Of a stretch of DNA of 11,702 bases, positions 1 to 8,895 are shown piece after piece. The notes beneath the pieces were generated by a model, which ran no database searches, was not told the origin of the DNA, and saw nothing but the letters and a program-made list of their open reading frames with translations. The position numbers and the translations under genes are program-made. The DNA is taken from NCBI GenBank assembly GCA_947175715.1, contig CAMWOD010000012.1, forward strand, positions 1-11,702, written 5' to 3'. How positions within the stretch are numbered: position 1 is the first letter of the stretch; each line of letters starts with the position of its first letter. This DNA comes from an uncultured Porphyromonadaceae bacterium. GTDB taxonomy: Bacteria > Bacteroidota > Bacteroidia > Bacteroidales > Muribaculaceae.

Positions 1-32
1 ATATATTGTAATCCAATCGATAAATAGTACGT

Positions 33-2138
33 ATGAAATACATGAATATTCCTTTTGCGCTACTTGCATGTTTAGCTTCTATACCTTTGCTGGCAGTGGC
101 ACAATCAGCTGATAAGGATTCAGTCAGAACCAAGAATCTTGACGAGGTGGTGGTGGAAGCGCAGATGCAGCGCACTTCACCGATATCAACCACATATATC
201 CCTACCGGTAAGCAAAAGAACGCTTCGCAGAATGCCGTGGACCTGTTACGGCAGATGGCAATACCCCAGATACGGATAAATCCGGTAAGTGATGCCGTTA
301 CCGACAATGCAGGAGGTAATGTGGCTGTATTCATCAATTATCTTGAAGCGTCGAAAGGGGAAATGGAGGGCTTGCGTACGGCTGATGTCAGGAAGGTGGA
401 ATATCTCGAATTCCCGAGCGACCCGCGTTTTAGAGGTGAGCAGCGGGTGATCAATATAATTGTTCAAGAATATGCCTATGGCGGCTACACCAAGCTAAAT
501 ACAAGCGATAACTTCATGTCAGGTTTTTCAAGTCGTAATAATATTTTCTCAAAGTTTTCATACAGGAAAGTGACTTACGACATATATGCTGCTGCCAATT
601 ACTGGAACAATCATCATATCGGCAACACCTTGCAAAGTATCTACACACTAAATAAAGATGACGGCGGCGATTATAGGATTACCCGCACTGAATCGGTCGA
701 AAAATCACATTACCGTCAGAGTCAATATCCCCTCACTTTTCGTGCTACCTACGCATCCGAGAAGATACAGATACGCAACACATTAGGCTTCACGCATACA
801 GGTACCCCGTTTTATGACCAACACGGAGCCCTTACATATCAGCCTGGAAACGACCGAGACTACACTTTCGATAGAACAAATCCCAGCCGCAACAACTCTC
901 TCGCTTATCAAGGCTCATTCTTTGTCGCTATGCCCAATCAGTTTTCGATCGATATATCTCCCCGCTTCAATTACTCCCATATCAATGATGGTATGAGATA
1001 CTCCACCTCAAACACTCCCGAGATTATACGTATTGCGCGAGAGAATGCTTATAATTATCGGGTCAATGTTTATTTGCATAAGAGCTTCGGTAAAAAACAT
1101 ACAGTAATGCTTGGAGGCAACGGGGGCGACAATATCAACCGACTGCGATATACCGGATCAAGTAGCTATTATGACCGATTTCACAACGCTTTTGCCGCAG
1201 GCATGCTTTGCTATAACTTTAAGACACAAATGGCTAGTCTATATGCCGATCTGGGATACTGCTGGGAGGGGAGTGACATAAACAAGAAGAAATACAACGA
1301 CACATACCCATTCACCCATATCAATCTACGGTATGCGCCCAACTCCCGAAACGCTTTTTCAGCCTATTTCCAATACGCTACCAATAGCCCTGGCATTAAT
1401 GAGAAAGCATCCGACATTCTGCAAGACAACGAATACATGTATCTTACAGGCAATCCATTATTGGAAAACAGCAGGCATATCACCCTGAACCTTTCATACA
1501 CATGGATGCCGTCAAACTATTTCGCACTAAGCGCCTTCAACAACTTCTTTGAAATAATTGATAAGCAGATTGTAGCCTATCAGCACTACAACAATGGCAG
1601 CTCATTGCTTCGCAACTACATAAACAACGGAAATTATATCCAAAATGAAATTGGCTTGTCGGCCAACTGGAAATTGTTGGATGGTAAACTGCAGCTGTAT
1701 GTAAGTCCTGAGCAGAAGTTCTTTAAATCAACCGGCGTGTACAGTAAGTCGTACAATCCGTTCTCTATCTTAGCACAGGCTACATATTACCTCAACAACT
1801 TATACTTCCAGGTATTTTATCAGACGCCCGACAAGCAGATGTTTTCTTCATCACCGCAGATATACAAGGATAGAAACTTCCACAGCCTCATAGTAGGCTG
1901 GGCCAACTCCGACTGGAATATCCGCCTGATGGTCGCCAACGTATTTAATAAAGGGTGGGTTTGCGCTGAAACTATCATTGAATCACCACTGTACACGGAG
2001 TTTAAGGAACAAATAGGCACATCCTCGCATCCTCGACTCAATATTGCAGTCACCTATACCTTCGGCTACGGCAAGAAAGTGCAGCGCGGCAACGAAGTAG
2101 GCGAACAATCCGGCTCCTCCTCAGCCATCATAAAATAA
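33..2138 (+). CDS. Outer-membrane beta-barrel protein, TonB-dependent receptor-like
   Basis: A 701-residue protein predicted to sit in the outer membrane and import an unknown ligand or act as a surface porin. Residues 1-23 form a signal peptide ending AVA before QS. Residues about 45-145 look like a small TonB-receptor plug, with NAVDLLRQM near 67-75 and FPSDPRFRG at 127-135. From about 150 on, the protein is rich in alternating Tyr, Phe and Asn strands typical of a 22-strand barrel. The barrel appears to end near YTFGYGKK (675-682), followed by a polar tail of 19 residues. The N-terminal carboxypeptidase-regulatory-like domain found in many Bacteroidetes receptors is absent, and no SusD partner is visible. 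A second Met at codon 4 (position 42) is an equally possible start. Its base composition is more AT-rich than the neighbouring genes. The family assignment is firm; the substrate is unknown. Confidence 0.85.
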   Translation: MKYMNIPFALLACLASIPLLAVAQSADKDSVRTKNLDEVVVEAQMQRTSPISTTYIPTGKQKNASQNAVDLLRQMAIPQIRINPVSDAVTDNAGGNVAVFINYLEASKGEMEGLRTADVRKVEYLEFPSDPRFRGEQRVINIIVQEYAYGGYTKLNTSDNFMSGFSSRNNIFSKFSYRKVTYDIYAAANYWNNHHIGNTLQSIYTLNKDDGGDYRITRTESVEKSHYRQSQYPLTFRATYASEKIQIRNTLGFTHTGTPFYDQHGALTYQPGNDRDYTFDRTNPSRNNSLAYQGSFFVAMPNQFSIDISPRFNYSHINDGMRYSTSNTPEIIRIARENAYNYRVNVYLHKSFGKKHTVMLGGNGGDNINRLRYTGSSSYYDRFHNAFAAGMLCYNFKTQMASLYADLGYCWEGSDINKKKYNDTYPFTHINLRYAPNSRNAFSAYFQYATNSPGINEKASDILQDNEYMYLTGNPLLENSRHITLNLSYTWMPSNYFALSAFNNFFEIIDKQIVAYQHYNNGSSLLRNYINNGNYIQNEIGLSANWKLLDGKLQLYVSPEQKFFKSTGVYSKSYNPFSILAQATYYLNNLYFQVFYQTPDKQMFSSSPQIYKDRNFHSLIVGWANSDWNIRLMVANVFNKGWVCAETIIESPLYTEFKEQIGTSSHPRLNIAVTYTFGYGKKVQRGNEVGEQSGSSSAIIK

Positions 2139-2198
2139 TTCCACACCTGTCACAACACACATCAGCCTCACACTCAATCTTTTGCTAAGTTGATGGGA

Positions 2199-3110
2199 TT
2201 AGCGGTGGTTGCGGGGGTGGAAGCGTAGGATCTGGTCACGCAGGTGGGTGCGGTCGAGGTGGAGGTAGATTTCGGTGGTGGCTATTGATTCGTGGCCGAG
2301 CATCTGCTGTATTGAGCGCAGGTTGGCCCCACCTTCGAGCAGGTGTGTGGCGAATGAGTGGCGCAGCGTGTGGGGAGATATGGTTTTTCTTATGCCCGCT
2401 GCTGAGGCCAGCCGCTTGATGATGTAGAATACCATCACGCGGGTGAGACGGTGGCCGCGGTTGTTGAGAAACACGATCCCTTCCTCCCCCGGTTTTATCT
2501 TCGTATGGGAGCGTTGTGGCAGATAGTCGCGTATCTCGGTGAGTGCGCTTTGGGCTATGGGCACTATGCGGGTTTTGTCGCCCTTGCCGGTCACTTGTAT
2601 GTACTCTTCGTCGGCGTATATGGAGTTGAGGGTGAGGTTGACCAGCTCGCTCACGCGTAGGCCGCAGGAGTATAGTGTTTCGATGATGGCGCGGTTGCGC
2701 TGACCTTCGGGCTTGTCCATGTCGATGGCGGCGATCATCGAGTCAATCTCGTCGATGGTGAGCACTTGCGGCAGATGTCGGCCTGTGCGGGGGCTTTCGA
2801 GCAGCAGAGCGGGGTTTTCGGGTATTATCTGCTCAAGCTTGAGGTAGCGGAAGAAGCTGCGTATGCCCGACAGTATGCGAGCTTGCGACGTAGGGGCGAT
2901 CCCCATGTCGTGTAGGTCACCCACCATCCACCTCAGGTGCTCTATGGTCACTTGGTCGAGACGCAGATTGTTGTCGCTAAGATAGTTGAGCAGCTTGTTG
3001 ACGTCGTCGATATATCCCTGACGGGTATTGTCGCTCAATCCACGCTCCATGAGCATGTAGGCGGCGTATCGGTCGATCAGGGGTGGTATCTCCTGGGGGG
3101 TCAGAACCAT
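2199..3110 (-). CDS. xerD: Site-specific tyrosine recombinase XerD
   Basis: A 303-residue tyrosine recombinase that, with a XerC-type partner, should resolve chromosome dimers at dif in the cytoplasm. The N-terminal SAM-like core-binding domain covers about residues 8-95 and the catalytic domain about 110-295. All six catalytic positions are present: Arg152 (GLRVSEL), Lys176 (GKGDK), His247 and Arg250 (HTLRH), His273 (LGHES) and the nucleophile Tyr282. These sit 3-4 residues downstream of the E. coli XerD positions, and total length matches the Xer family. This argues for a housekeeping Xer protein and against a phage or conjugative-transposon integrase; no other mobility gene is nearby. Its ATG overlaps the end of the upstream methyltransferase-like gene by 10 bp (ATGGTTCTGA), suggesting translational coupling. 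XerC versus XerD cannot be fully settled by eye. Confidence 0.9.
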   Translation of the reverse strand: MVLTPQEIPPLIDRYAAYMLMERGLSDNTRQGYIDDVNKLLNYLSDNNLRLDQVTIEHLRWMVGDLHDMGIAPTSQARILSGIRSFFRYLKLEQIIPENPALLLESPRTGRHLPQVLTIDEIDSMIAAIDMDKPEGQRNRAIIETLYSCGLRVSELVNLTLNSIYADEEYIQVTGKGDKTRIVPIAQSALTEIRDYLPQRSHTKIKPGEEGIVFLNNRGHRLTRVMVFYIIKRLASAAGIRKTISPHTLRHSFATHLLEGGANLRSIQQMLGHESIATTEIYLHLDRTHLRDQILRFHPRNHR

Positions 3111-3793
3111 AGCTTGTAGTGGTGGAGTGGCAGGTCACGGTCGCCGGTGATTATACCTATCTTGGCGTTGGTGAAACTCATGCCTCGCTCCATGGTGTGG
3201 GTCAAGGCGCGCCACAGCTCGCTGATGTTGGAGTCGTTGCTGAGGTTGCGCACTATGGTCACACCACCCATGTCGGTGTGGCGGCGCAGCAGAGTGGTGA
3301 CGCGGGCGCGGTCTTCGGGGCGCAAATCACTTATCACTACCACGGGGAAAGGGGGAGGTGTGGTGGGATCGCCGGTGGTGGCACGCAATATCGGCTCGAT
3401 GTCGTCGATCACGCTCACACGTTGCTGGTCATTGTGGCCCGAGCGGTTGTCGTAGAGCGTGATGTGGAGTTTGGGATCGTAGAGGAGTGCGGTTGCAGTG
3501 GTGAGGCCATGAGTCGACCCTATCTGAAGCATCGTCACTGGCTTGTAGTGACACAATATGCGATATATCATCTTGGCGTGTTTGAGCGACATCACGTGTG
3601 AGTGACCCTTGATGTGGCGTACCTTGTCGAGTGCCTGCTGCCTCAGGGTGGTTATTGCCTCGTAGTCGTAATAGGGTGTGCGCTCACACAGCACGCGCCT
3701 GATGAAGTAGAATGCGAATGGGGAGTGTACGCCATAGCCTCGGCTACGCTTGTATCGCCCGGGTGCATTGATATATTGTCGCAGTCGTGTCAT
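3101..3793 (-). CDS. Class I SAM-dependent methyltransferase-like protein
   Basis: A predicted 230-residue cytoplasmic protein resembling a Bacteroidetes family usually annotated as class I SAM-dependent or O-methyltransferase. The N-terminus has the family hallmark GVHSPFAFYFIRRVL (21-35). A Rossmann-like glycine segment, LQIGSTHGLTTA (89-100), is followed by a strand ending in an acid, TLYDN (112-116), as in SAM motifs I and II. The acid that normally opens motif I is Gln90 here, so activity and cofactor binding are inferred only. No substrate can be assigned. I chose the ATG at 3793 because the protein then starts directly before the conserved region and begins 11 bp after the yfhO-like stop; a longer frame from 3874 would add 27 unlike residues that overlap that gene. 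It overlaps xerD by 10 bp, so it is probably co-expressed. Confidence 0.7.
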   Translation of the reverse strand: MTRLRQYINAPGRYKRSRGYGVHSPFAFYFIRRVLCERTPYYDYEAITTLRQQALDKVRHIKGHSHVMSLKHAKMIYRILCHYKPVTMLQIGSTHGLTTATALLYDPKLHITLYDNRSGHNDQQRVSVIDDIEPILRATTGDPTTPPPFPVVVISDLRPEDRARVTTLLRRHTDMGGVTIVRNLSNDSNISELWRALTHTMERGMSFTNAKIGIITGDRDLPLHHYKLWF

Positions 3794-3804
3794 GGTATTG
3801 TTTG

Positions 3805-6420
3805 TTATGCGGTTGTTTTCTCGTCTATGGTGCCCCGACGATAGAAGCTCATAGCTATCGAGGCGAGCACCCACAGGTAGATGAGAATGATTGCTATCGT
3901 GGCCAGTGTGCCGGTGACGTGGAGCGATTGCGGGTCAAATTTCATGGTGATGGTGTGCTTGCCCGAGGGCACCTGCAGTGCGCGCAGCACATAGTTGACG
4001 CGGCCCAGTGTCGCGGGCTTATCGTCGATAGTCACCTGCCAACCCCATGGGAAGTAGACTTCGGAGAATACTGCCAGGCCGCCGTTGGTTGAGTAGGCCT
4101 CGTAAGTGAGCTTATCGGGGGCGTAGTCGGTGAGCGTGATGTAGTCATCGGCAGTAACGTCGTAAACGGCTTTATCGCCCAGCTGATCCTTGAACTTATC
4201 GTCGGCCACGGCTCGTGTGGCTGGATTGAGGTGTGCCAAAGCCTCCATCTCGGCATCGGCACCCTTTACGTAGGTGAGTGAGTCGACAAACCATGCGTTG
4301 CCCAGCGCCTCGGGGTTAAATTCCCATTGTCCCTGAGCCATGAAGTAGCGGGTATTGAGCATGTCGAGCACTGCGGGGTTGAAATTTTCGCTTGACATTT
4401 GGCCGTCAATGAGGTCTTGGTAGCGGGTGAGTTTGGCCGCATGGTAGCCACCTATCATCGAGTGATGGTAAGAGGGCATCGGTGAGCTGAATTGGTCAAG
4501 ACTCATCACGCGGTAATGCTTCAAGCCTCGCATCTTGGCGTCGGCTATGATAGCGCGGTCGGCGTCGGATTCGGGGATGGGATTCTCGCTTGCCATCTGC
4601 TCGGGTGCGAACGACTTGGCGTTGAGGTAGCGGTCGTTGACATTGTAGAGGTCGGCCACAACGAGCACGGCTACAGCGGCGCCAGCCACCATCGATGCGT
4701 TTTTCAGCGTGAGCTTGCCGCGCGAATATATCAGTAGTACTGCCCCTGCGCCAAGGATGAACCACAGCGATCGCCAAGCGTCGGCCACGAGTATGGCCTC
4801 GCGTGTCGATGCGATTGCTCGGAAGATACCGTTATTGAGGTTTTCGATGTTGTATTGCGCTATGATCTGCTGCACTTGAGGAGAGTTGGGGTCGATGCCC
4901 TGGCTTACGGCATTGTTGGTGATGCTCTGTACATACTGCGACGACAGGGAGTAGTCGGTCGAGGTGACAAATGGGCCGAAAGTCGATGGCACGAAGATGG
5001 CGATAAGGCATATCGCCGCAGGCACGCCAAATGCCCATGCCACTTGCTTGAAGTATTCACGTCTGTGATTGGGGGCGGTGAGCAGTTTTTGCAGTCCGAG
5101 CACACCCAGCAGAGGCATTGTAAACTGAGCTATGACAAGTATCGACTCGACGGTGCGGAATTTAGAGTACATCGGCACGATGTCGATAAACAGGTCGGTG
5201 AGCGACATGAAATGGCGCCCCATGGCCAAGCATATCGACAGCACTGTCATCACCAGCAGCGCCCATTTCAGTGGCCCCTTGACTATGAGGCATCCCAGGA
5301 TGAACAGGGCGCATATTATGGCACCTACATATACCGGGCCGTTGGTACCCTCGGGGTCGCCGTAATAAGGTGCAACATTGAGGAGTATGTCCTGTGTAGG
5401 TTGCGGCAATGATTGGCCTTCGTACTGCTCAGTTTCGGTGATTGACAACCTCACGAGCTGCCCGTTTTCAATCTTGGCCGACGCACCACCCTTGATATTG
5501 GGTATGAGCAGCGAGAATGACTCGTCGGGCATATAAGAATATGTAGTGATGTAGTCGCGGCTCAGGCCGTCGGTGGCACGCTGTTGGTTATCTTGCTTGG
5601 GTGTGAGCTCGGAGTGGCCACCGCGCATAGTCTCCTTCGAGTATTCGTAGGTGTTGTAGAGCGATGGGGAGTTGGCCGCCAGCGCCAGTAGGGCCGCTAT
5701 AGCCAATGTGCCGGTGGCTATGCCGAATTGTTTGAGTGTCTTTTTGCGTACAGCCACTACGAGGTAGGCTATAATGATGGCGGCGATCACCATGCCGAAG
5801 TAGTATGACATCTGAGGGTGATTGGCCGATAGCTGCATCATGGCTGATACGGCTGCGATAGCCCCTCCGATGACGTAGCGTCCGCGGTAGGCAAGTATCA
5901 CGCCGGCTATAGTTGGGGGCACATAGCTTATGGTTATAAATTTCCACAAGTGGCCGGCGCCGATGATGATGATCCAGTAGGATGAGAAGCCGAAAGCCAC
6001 CGCGCCCATAAATCCATATAGTGGCTTGATGCGCAGCGACGCCATGAGTATAAGGAATCCCATCATCATCATGCACAGCAGGTTGGAGGGGTTGGGAAGC
6101 CCCATGCCGTAGAGCGAGTTGATCCAGTCGAATAGCGAGTTGCTGGGATATGAGGGTGAAATCTGGAATGTGGGCATCCCCGAGAAGAGTGAGTTGGTCC
6201 AGCGGGGAGTTTCACCCGTAGCCTGGGCGTATTGCTGGGTCTCATGGCCGTTGGCAAGACCTTGCAGCATGTCGTATTGCCGCAAAGTGCCACCGTCCGA
6301 CGCTTCGGGGTAAAAGAACAGGAATGCCAGCAACCAGCACACTACTGCTGCCAGGAGGTAGCCCCACACTTGCGGGCGCTTGAAGTAATCGATAACCGAC
6401 TGGAATTTAAAGCTCTTCAT
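3805..6420 (-). CDS. YfhO-family polytopic membrane protein
   Basis: An 871-residue inner-membrane protein of the YfhO family, which is related to GT-C-type membrane glycosyltransferases. A Bacillus member has been linked to glycosylation of lipoteichoic acid, which Bacteroidales lack, so the role here is unknown. A first membrane helix lies at about 18-37. Next comes an extracytoplasmic loop with RQYD (47-50) and WTNSLFSGMPTFQ (74-86), the region where GT-C enzymes carry their catalytic acids. About a dozen hydrophobic segments follow between 110 and 592. A soluble region at about 600-830 contains the family signature GLAVFSEVYFPWGW (781-794) and a beta-rich tail, then a final helix at about 836-860. 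It begins 33 bp after the nuclease stop and ends 11 bp before the methyltransferase-like start. No promoter was seen in the 33-bp gap. Confidence 0.9.
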   Translation of the reverse strand: MKSFKFQSVIDYFKRPQVWGYLLAAVVCWLLAFLFFYPEASDGGTLRQYDMLQGLANGHETQQYAQATGETPRWTNSLFSGMPTFQISPSYPSNSLFDWINSLYGMGLPNPSNLLCMMMMGFLILMASLRIKPLYGFMGAVAFGFSSYWIIIIGAGHLWKFITISYVPPTIAGVILAYRGRYVIGGAIAAVSAMMQLSANHPQMSYYFGMVIAAIIIAYLVVAVRKKTLKQFGIATGTLAIAALLALAANSPSLYNTYEYSKETMRGGHSELTPKQDNQQRATDGLSRDYITTYSYMPDESFSLLIPNIKGGASAKIENGQLVRLSITETEQYEGQSLPQPTQDILLNVAPYYGDPEGTNGPVYVGAIICALFILGCLIVKGPLKWALLVMTVLSICLAMGRHFMSLTDLFIDIVPMYSKFRTVESILVIAQFTMPLLGVLGLQKLLTAPNHRREYFKQVAWAFGVPAAICLIAIFVPSTFGPFVTSTDYSLSSQYVQSITNNAVSQGIDPNSPQVQQIIAQYNIENLNNGIFRAIASTREAILVADAWRSLWFILGAGAVLLIYSRGKLTLKNASMVAGAAVAVLVVADLYNVNDRYLNAKSFAPEQMASENPIPESDADRAIIADAKMRGLKHYRVMSLDQFSSPMPSYHHSMIGGYHAAKLTRYQDLIDGQMSSENFNPAVLDMLNTRYFMAQGQWEFNPEALGNAWFVDSLTYVKGADAEMEALAHLNPATRAVADDKFKDQLGDKAVYDVTADDYITLTDYAPDKLTYEAYSTNGGLAVFSEVYFPWGWQVTIDDKPATLGRVNYVLRALQVPSGKHTITMKFDPQSLHVTGTLATIAIILIYLWVLASIAMSFYRRGTIDEKTTA

Positions 6421-6453
6421 TATTTATAAGGGCAATGAGGGTGATCAGTGACG

Positions 6454-8856
6454 TTATTTTATGAGCACTCGGCGCGAGAAGTCGTCAACAGTGACGATAT
6501 ACAACCCTGCGGGGAGGTTGAGGCGCAGCTCTCCATTGACGGCGCCGTTGTAGCGCTGTATGCCGTCGATCGAGTATACGAGTGCCTGACTTGCCACACC
6601 CTCAATCAGCAGGCATCCGTCGAGGCAGTAGGCGTCCCAAGCGTGATACTCGAGGTCGTTGGCCACTGAAGCGCCCACGTAGTCGCTGATACTGAGGTCG
6701 TCGAGGTTGAGGCGGCTACCCTTGCCATCGGGGCGCACTATCTTGATGCGTCCGGGGCCCTCGCGGTTGACGGTGAAGGCAAATTCGTTGAATTTTGAGT
6801 CGTCGCTGCATATCTGCTCTCCTATCTTCTCCCAGTTGTTGCCCTGGTTGTCGGAGTACCACAGTTCGAGGGTTGCGTCGGGGTCGTTTGTCCATTTTTT
6901 TGCCATGAACTTCACTGTGCCGATGCCGTGAGTCTTATCCTCGGCCATCGTCAAGGCCACTTCCCCATCCTTAGCGCGTCCGAAGCGCACCGACTGGTCG
7001 CCACTGACGTGTGGCTCGCTGTTGCCGGCATAAATACCCATGGCTTTGAAGTTCCACACGCACATGGTGCCATTGTAGACGCCGCCGGAGTAGTTGCCCA
7101 GGCCTGCGGCCGATTTCTCGAAGTCCTCGACAAAGGTGAATGTTTCGCCCACGGTGGCTTCCACCTCCACGTCGGTGGTATAATCGCCGGCGGTAGCGGT
7201 GAGCTGGGTGGAATATTCGCCGGCCACGTCGCTGAGTACTTGCATATAGAAGCGGTCTTCCTCGGGGTCGAGTACTACAGAGGTGCTCCACGATGACTTG
7301 TTGGTGCTCACGCGGAATGGTGCAGTTACCGATATCGTTATGTCGGTGTCAATATTGTCGATGTCGAGCAGCACTTCGGCCACTTCGCTGGGCACACCGG
7401 GCTGGGTGATGAAGTAAAGCTCGCTGTCGTAGAGGAATTGTATCGAGGGAATGGGCTCGCCGGTGGTTACGGTCATCACTTCCGATTCTACGCCATCGCC
7501 GGTGAGCTGATAGGTGTAGGTGGTAAGTGGATCAAGACCCTCCACTTTCAGCTGTTCATCTGAAGCCTTGACTGTGCGAGGGAATCCCGCCAGCTCCTGT
7601 CCGTTGAGCCACAGATGGAATGTGTAGGTGGCGCTGCTGCCTGATATGTTGACCCAATGTGCTGAGAATGAGTCGTCGGTAATATCGGTAGCCGCTCCCA
7701 CGGGGATACCGGTCATGGCCTTGGCAGTGAGTGTCACCGTAGAGCGGGCATTGCCCGAGGTGAGTGTAAGGGTGCCGGTCGATGCCCCGGCCGAAGGCCG
7801 CTTGTAGAGCAAGGTAAGGGTAGCTCCCTTGTCGGTAACCTGGCTGTAGCTGAGGGTGGCAGGAGTGGCTGAGAAGCCGTCGCCACTCACGCTTACGGCA
7901 ACATCGGTTGTGAGGCCTCCACCTTTCACTGTGATAGTGCGGCTGAGCTGATTGTTGACTGCGGTGACACCTAAGTCGATCGTAGAGCCGTCGACGGGTG
8001 CTGTAATTACGGGGTCGGCCACTGCCGAGCTCGACCAACCCACATTTTTCTTATTACCCCAGATGTGTTCGGCCAGGTCGGGATAGTCGATAAATGGGTT
8101 TCGGTTGTGTTGCGCGGCTGCAACGGCCTCCTGGCGCGCAAGCTCCTTAGGGCTCACGGGGTCCTGGCGGTGCCACTTCAGCAGCAGATTGATGGCCCAA
8201 TCCTTGAATGCGGGGTAAGAATTGGAGGCGAGCATGTCGGACGACCATGAGGCGATGCGCTCGTTGTAGCATGCAGCCATGTAGAAGTATGAGCGAGCGA
8301 AGTCCCCCTTATATTCGTCGTCGGGCTCGAACACTTTGCCTGAGTAGCCGGGGAATGTGCTGGTGCCGAGTCGCCCCAATGCTTTTATATTGCCGTTAGA
8401 GGCCAGTGTGGTGCCACCGGCGCATTCGCCAAAGGGGTAGTTGGAGCGCTGACCGTTGACCTTGCCGTCGGTGGGATAAAGATGGTAGGCATCGGAATTC
8501 ATCGGCGACTTGTTGTCAAACCAGCTTTTGGGGAATGAGTGCTCTTTGTTAAGGCAATCTCCCACCACTGAGTAGTTGCCGCAATGCTCGGCACCCATTT
8601 TCCAGTGCTTGGTGGAGTACATATCCCACACTGTGCCGTCGTCGCGCACGTCGGACGTTTCAAACAGGTCCCACAACCCTGTTTTGTAGCTGATAGTGGT
8701 GTGTGAAGCTATCTTTGAACAGAGGGCCGATAGCAGCGCGCTGCCGCTCTTGCCCTCGCAAGAGGCGTAGTAGCCGGCGGGAGCTTCGGCCATCATTGTC
8801 GATGTACCCAGCAAAGCCGATGCAACACAGATTTTACGCAATATGTTAATCTTCAT
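6454..8856 (-). CDS. Secreted endonuclease I-family nuclease with T9SS sorting domain
   Basis: An 800-residue predicted secreted DNA/RNA endonuclease. A signal peptide covers about residues 1-25. The endonuclease I (EndA/Vvn) domain covers about 27-268 and has the beta-beta-alpha-metal site: Glu105-His106 in NKEHSFPKSW, then HLYPTDGKVNGQRSN (125-139) with the conserved Asn, and NPFIDYPDLAEHIWG (253-267). An Ig-like beta domain (about 280-380), an Fn3-like domain (about 383-467), another beta domain (about 470-570) and a jelly-roll/MAM-like region (about 573-727) follow. The last 70 or so residues, ending LPAGLYIVTVDDFSRRVLIK, look like a type A T9SS sorting domain, implying export and probable surface attachment. 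Start chosen at 8856 because the signal peptide begins there; an upstream ATG at 8928 would add 24 polar residues and lies at the predicted transcription start. Likely role: degrading extracellular nucleic acid. Confidence 0.9.
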   Translation of the reverse strand: MKINILRKICVASALLGTSTMMAEAPAGYYASCEGKSGSALLSALCSKIASHTTISYKTGLWDLFETSDVRDDGTVWDMYSTKHWKMGAEHCGNYSVVGDCLNKEHSFPKSWFDNKSPMNSDAYHLYPTDGKVNGQRSNYPFGECAGGTTLASNGNIKALGRLGTSTFPGYSGKVFEPDDEYKGDFARSYFYMAACYNERIASWSSDMLASNSYPAFKDWAINLLLKWHRQDPVSPKELARQEAVAAAQHNRNPFIDYPDLAEHIWGNKKNVGWSSSAVADPVITAPVDGSTIDLGVTAVNNQLSRTITVKGGGLTTDVAVSVSGDGFSATPATLSYSQVTDKGATLTLLYKRPSAGASTGTLTLTSGNARSTVTLTAKAMTGIPVGAATDITDDSFSAHWVNISGSSATYTFHLWLNGQELAGFPRTVKASDEQLKVEGLDPLTTYTYQLTGDGVESEVMTVTTGEPIPSIQFLYDSELYFITQPGVPSEVAEVLLDIDNIDTDITISVTAPFRVSTNKSSWSTSVVLDPEEDRFYMQVLSDVAGEYSTQLTATAGDYTTDVEVEATVGETFTFVEDFEKSAAGLGNYSGGVYNGTMCVWNFKAMGIYAGNSEPHVSGDQSVRFGRAKDGEVALTMAEDKTHGIGTVKFMAKKWTNDPDATLELWYSDNQGNNWEKIGEQICSDDSKFNEFAFTVNREGPGRIKIVRPDGKGSRLNLDDLSISDYVGASVANDLEYHAWDAYCLDGCLLIEGVASQALVYSIDGIQRYNGAVNGELRLNLPAGLYIVTVDDFSRRVLIK

Positions 8857-8895
8857 TGTGTTAAAGGTTGTTTTGTGATATGATTGTGACTTATT

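Noticed and set aside
1..32. Sequence TATATTG near the window edge as a promoter for the receptor gene
   Set aside because: It lacks one T of the TAnnTTTG consensus, and the window begins too close to see a -33 element.
2184..2203. Inverted repeat GCTAA/TTAGC between the convergent genes, considered as a shared terminator
   Set aside because: The stem is only 5 bp and mostly AT with a 10-nt loop. It overlaps the xerD stop and has no T-run following it on either strand. The 60-bp gap shows no better terminator.
2199..3110. The tyrosine recombinase as the integrase of a mobile element
   Set aside because: Length, catalytic spacing and domain layout match housekeeping XerD. It is embedded in a chain of tightly spaced genes, and no att repeats, excisionase or transfer genes are present.
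3119..3601. A 160-codon open frame on the plus strand opposite the methyltransferase-like gene
   Set aside because: It lies wholly within a coding region on the other strand and its translation is low-complexity (Val, Gly and His rich). There is no independent support.
4855..5412. A 185-codon open frame on the plus strand opposite the YfhO-family gene
   Set aside because: It is antisense to a well-supported gene, its translation is rich in His, Arg and Tyr without any recognisable motif, and it has no promoter or start context. It looks like a by-product of codon use on the other strand.
7556..8038. A 160-codon minus-strand frame inside the nuclease gene
   Set aside because: It is an out-of-frame reading of the Ig-like and Fn3-like region, Arg and His rich. 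The main frame continues without interruption, so there is no sign of a frameshift.
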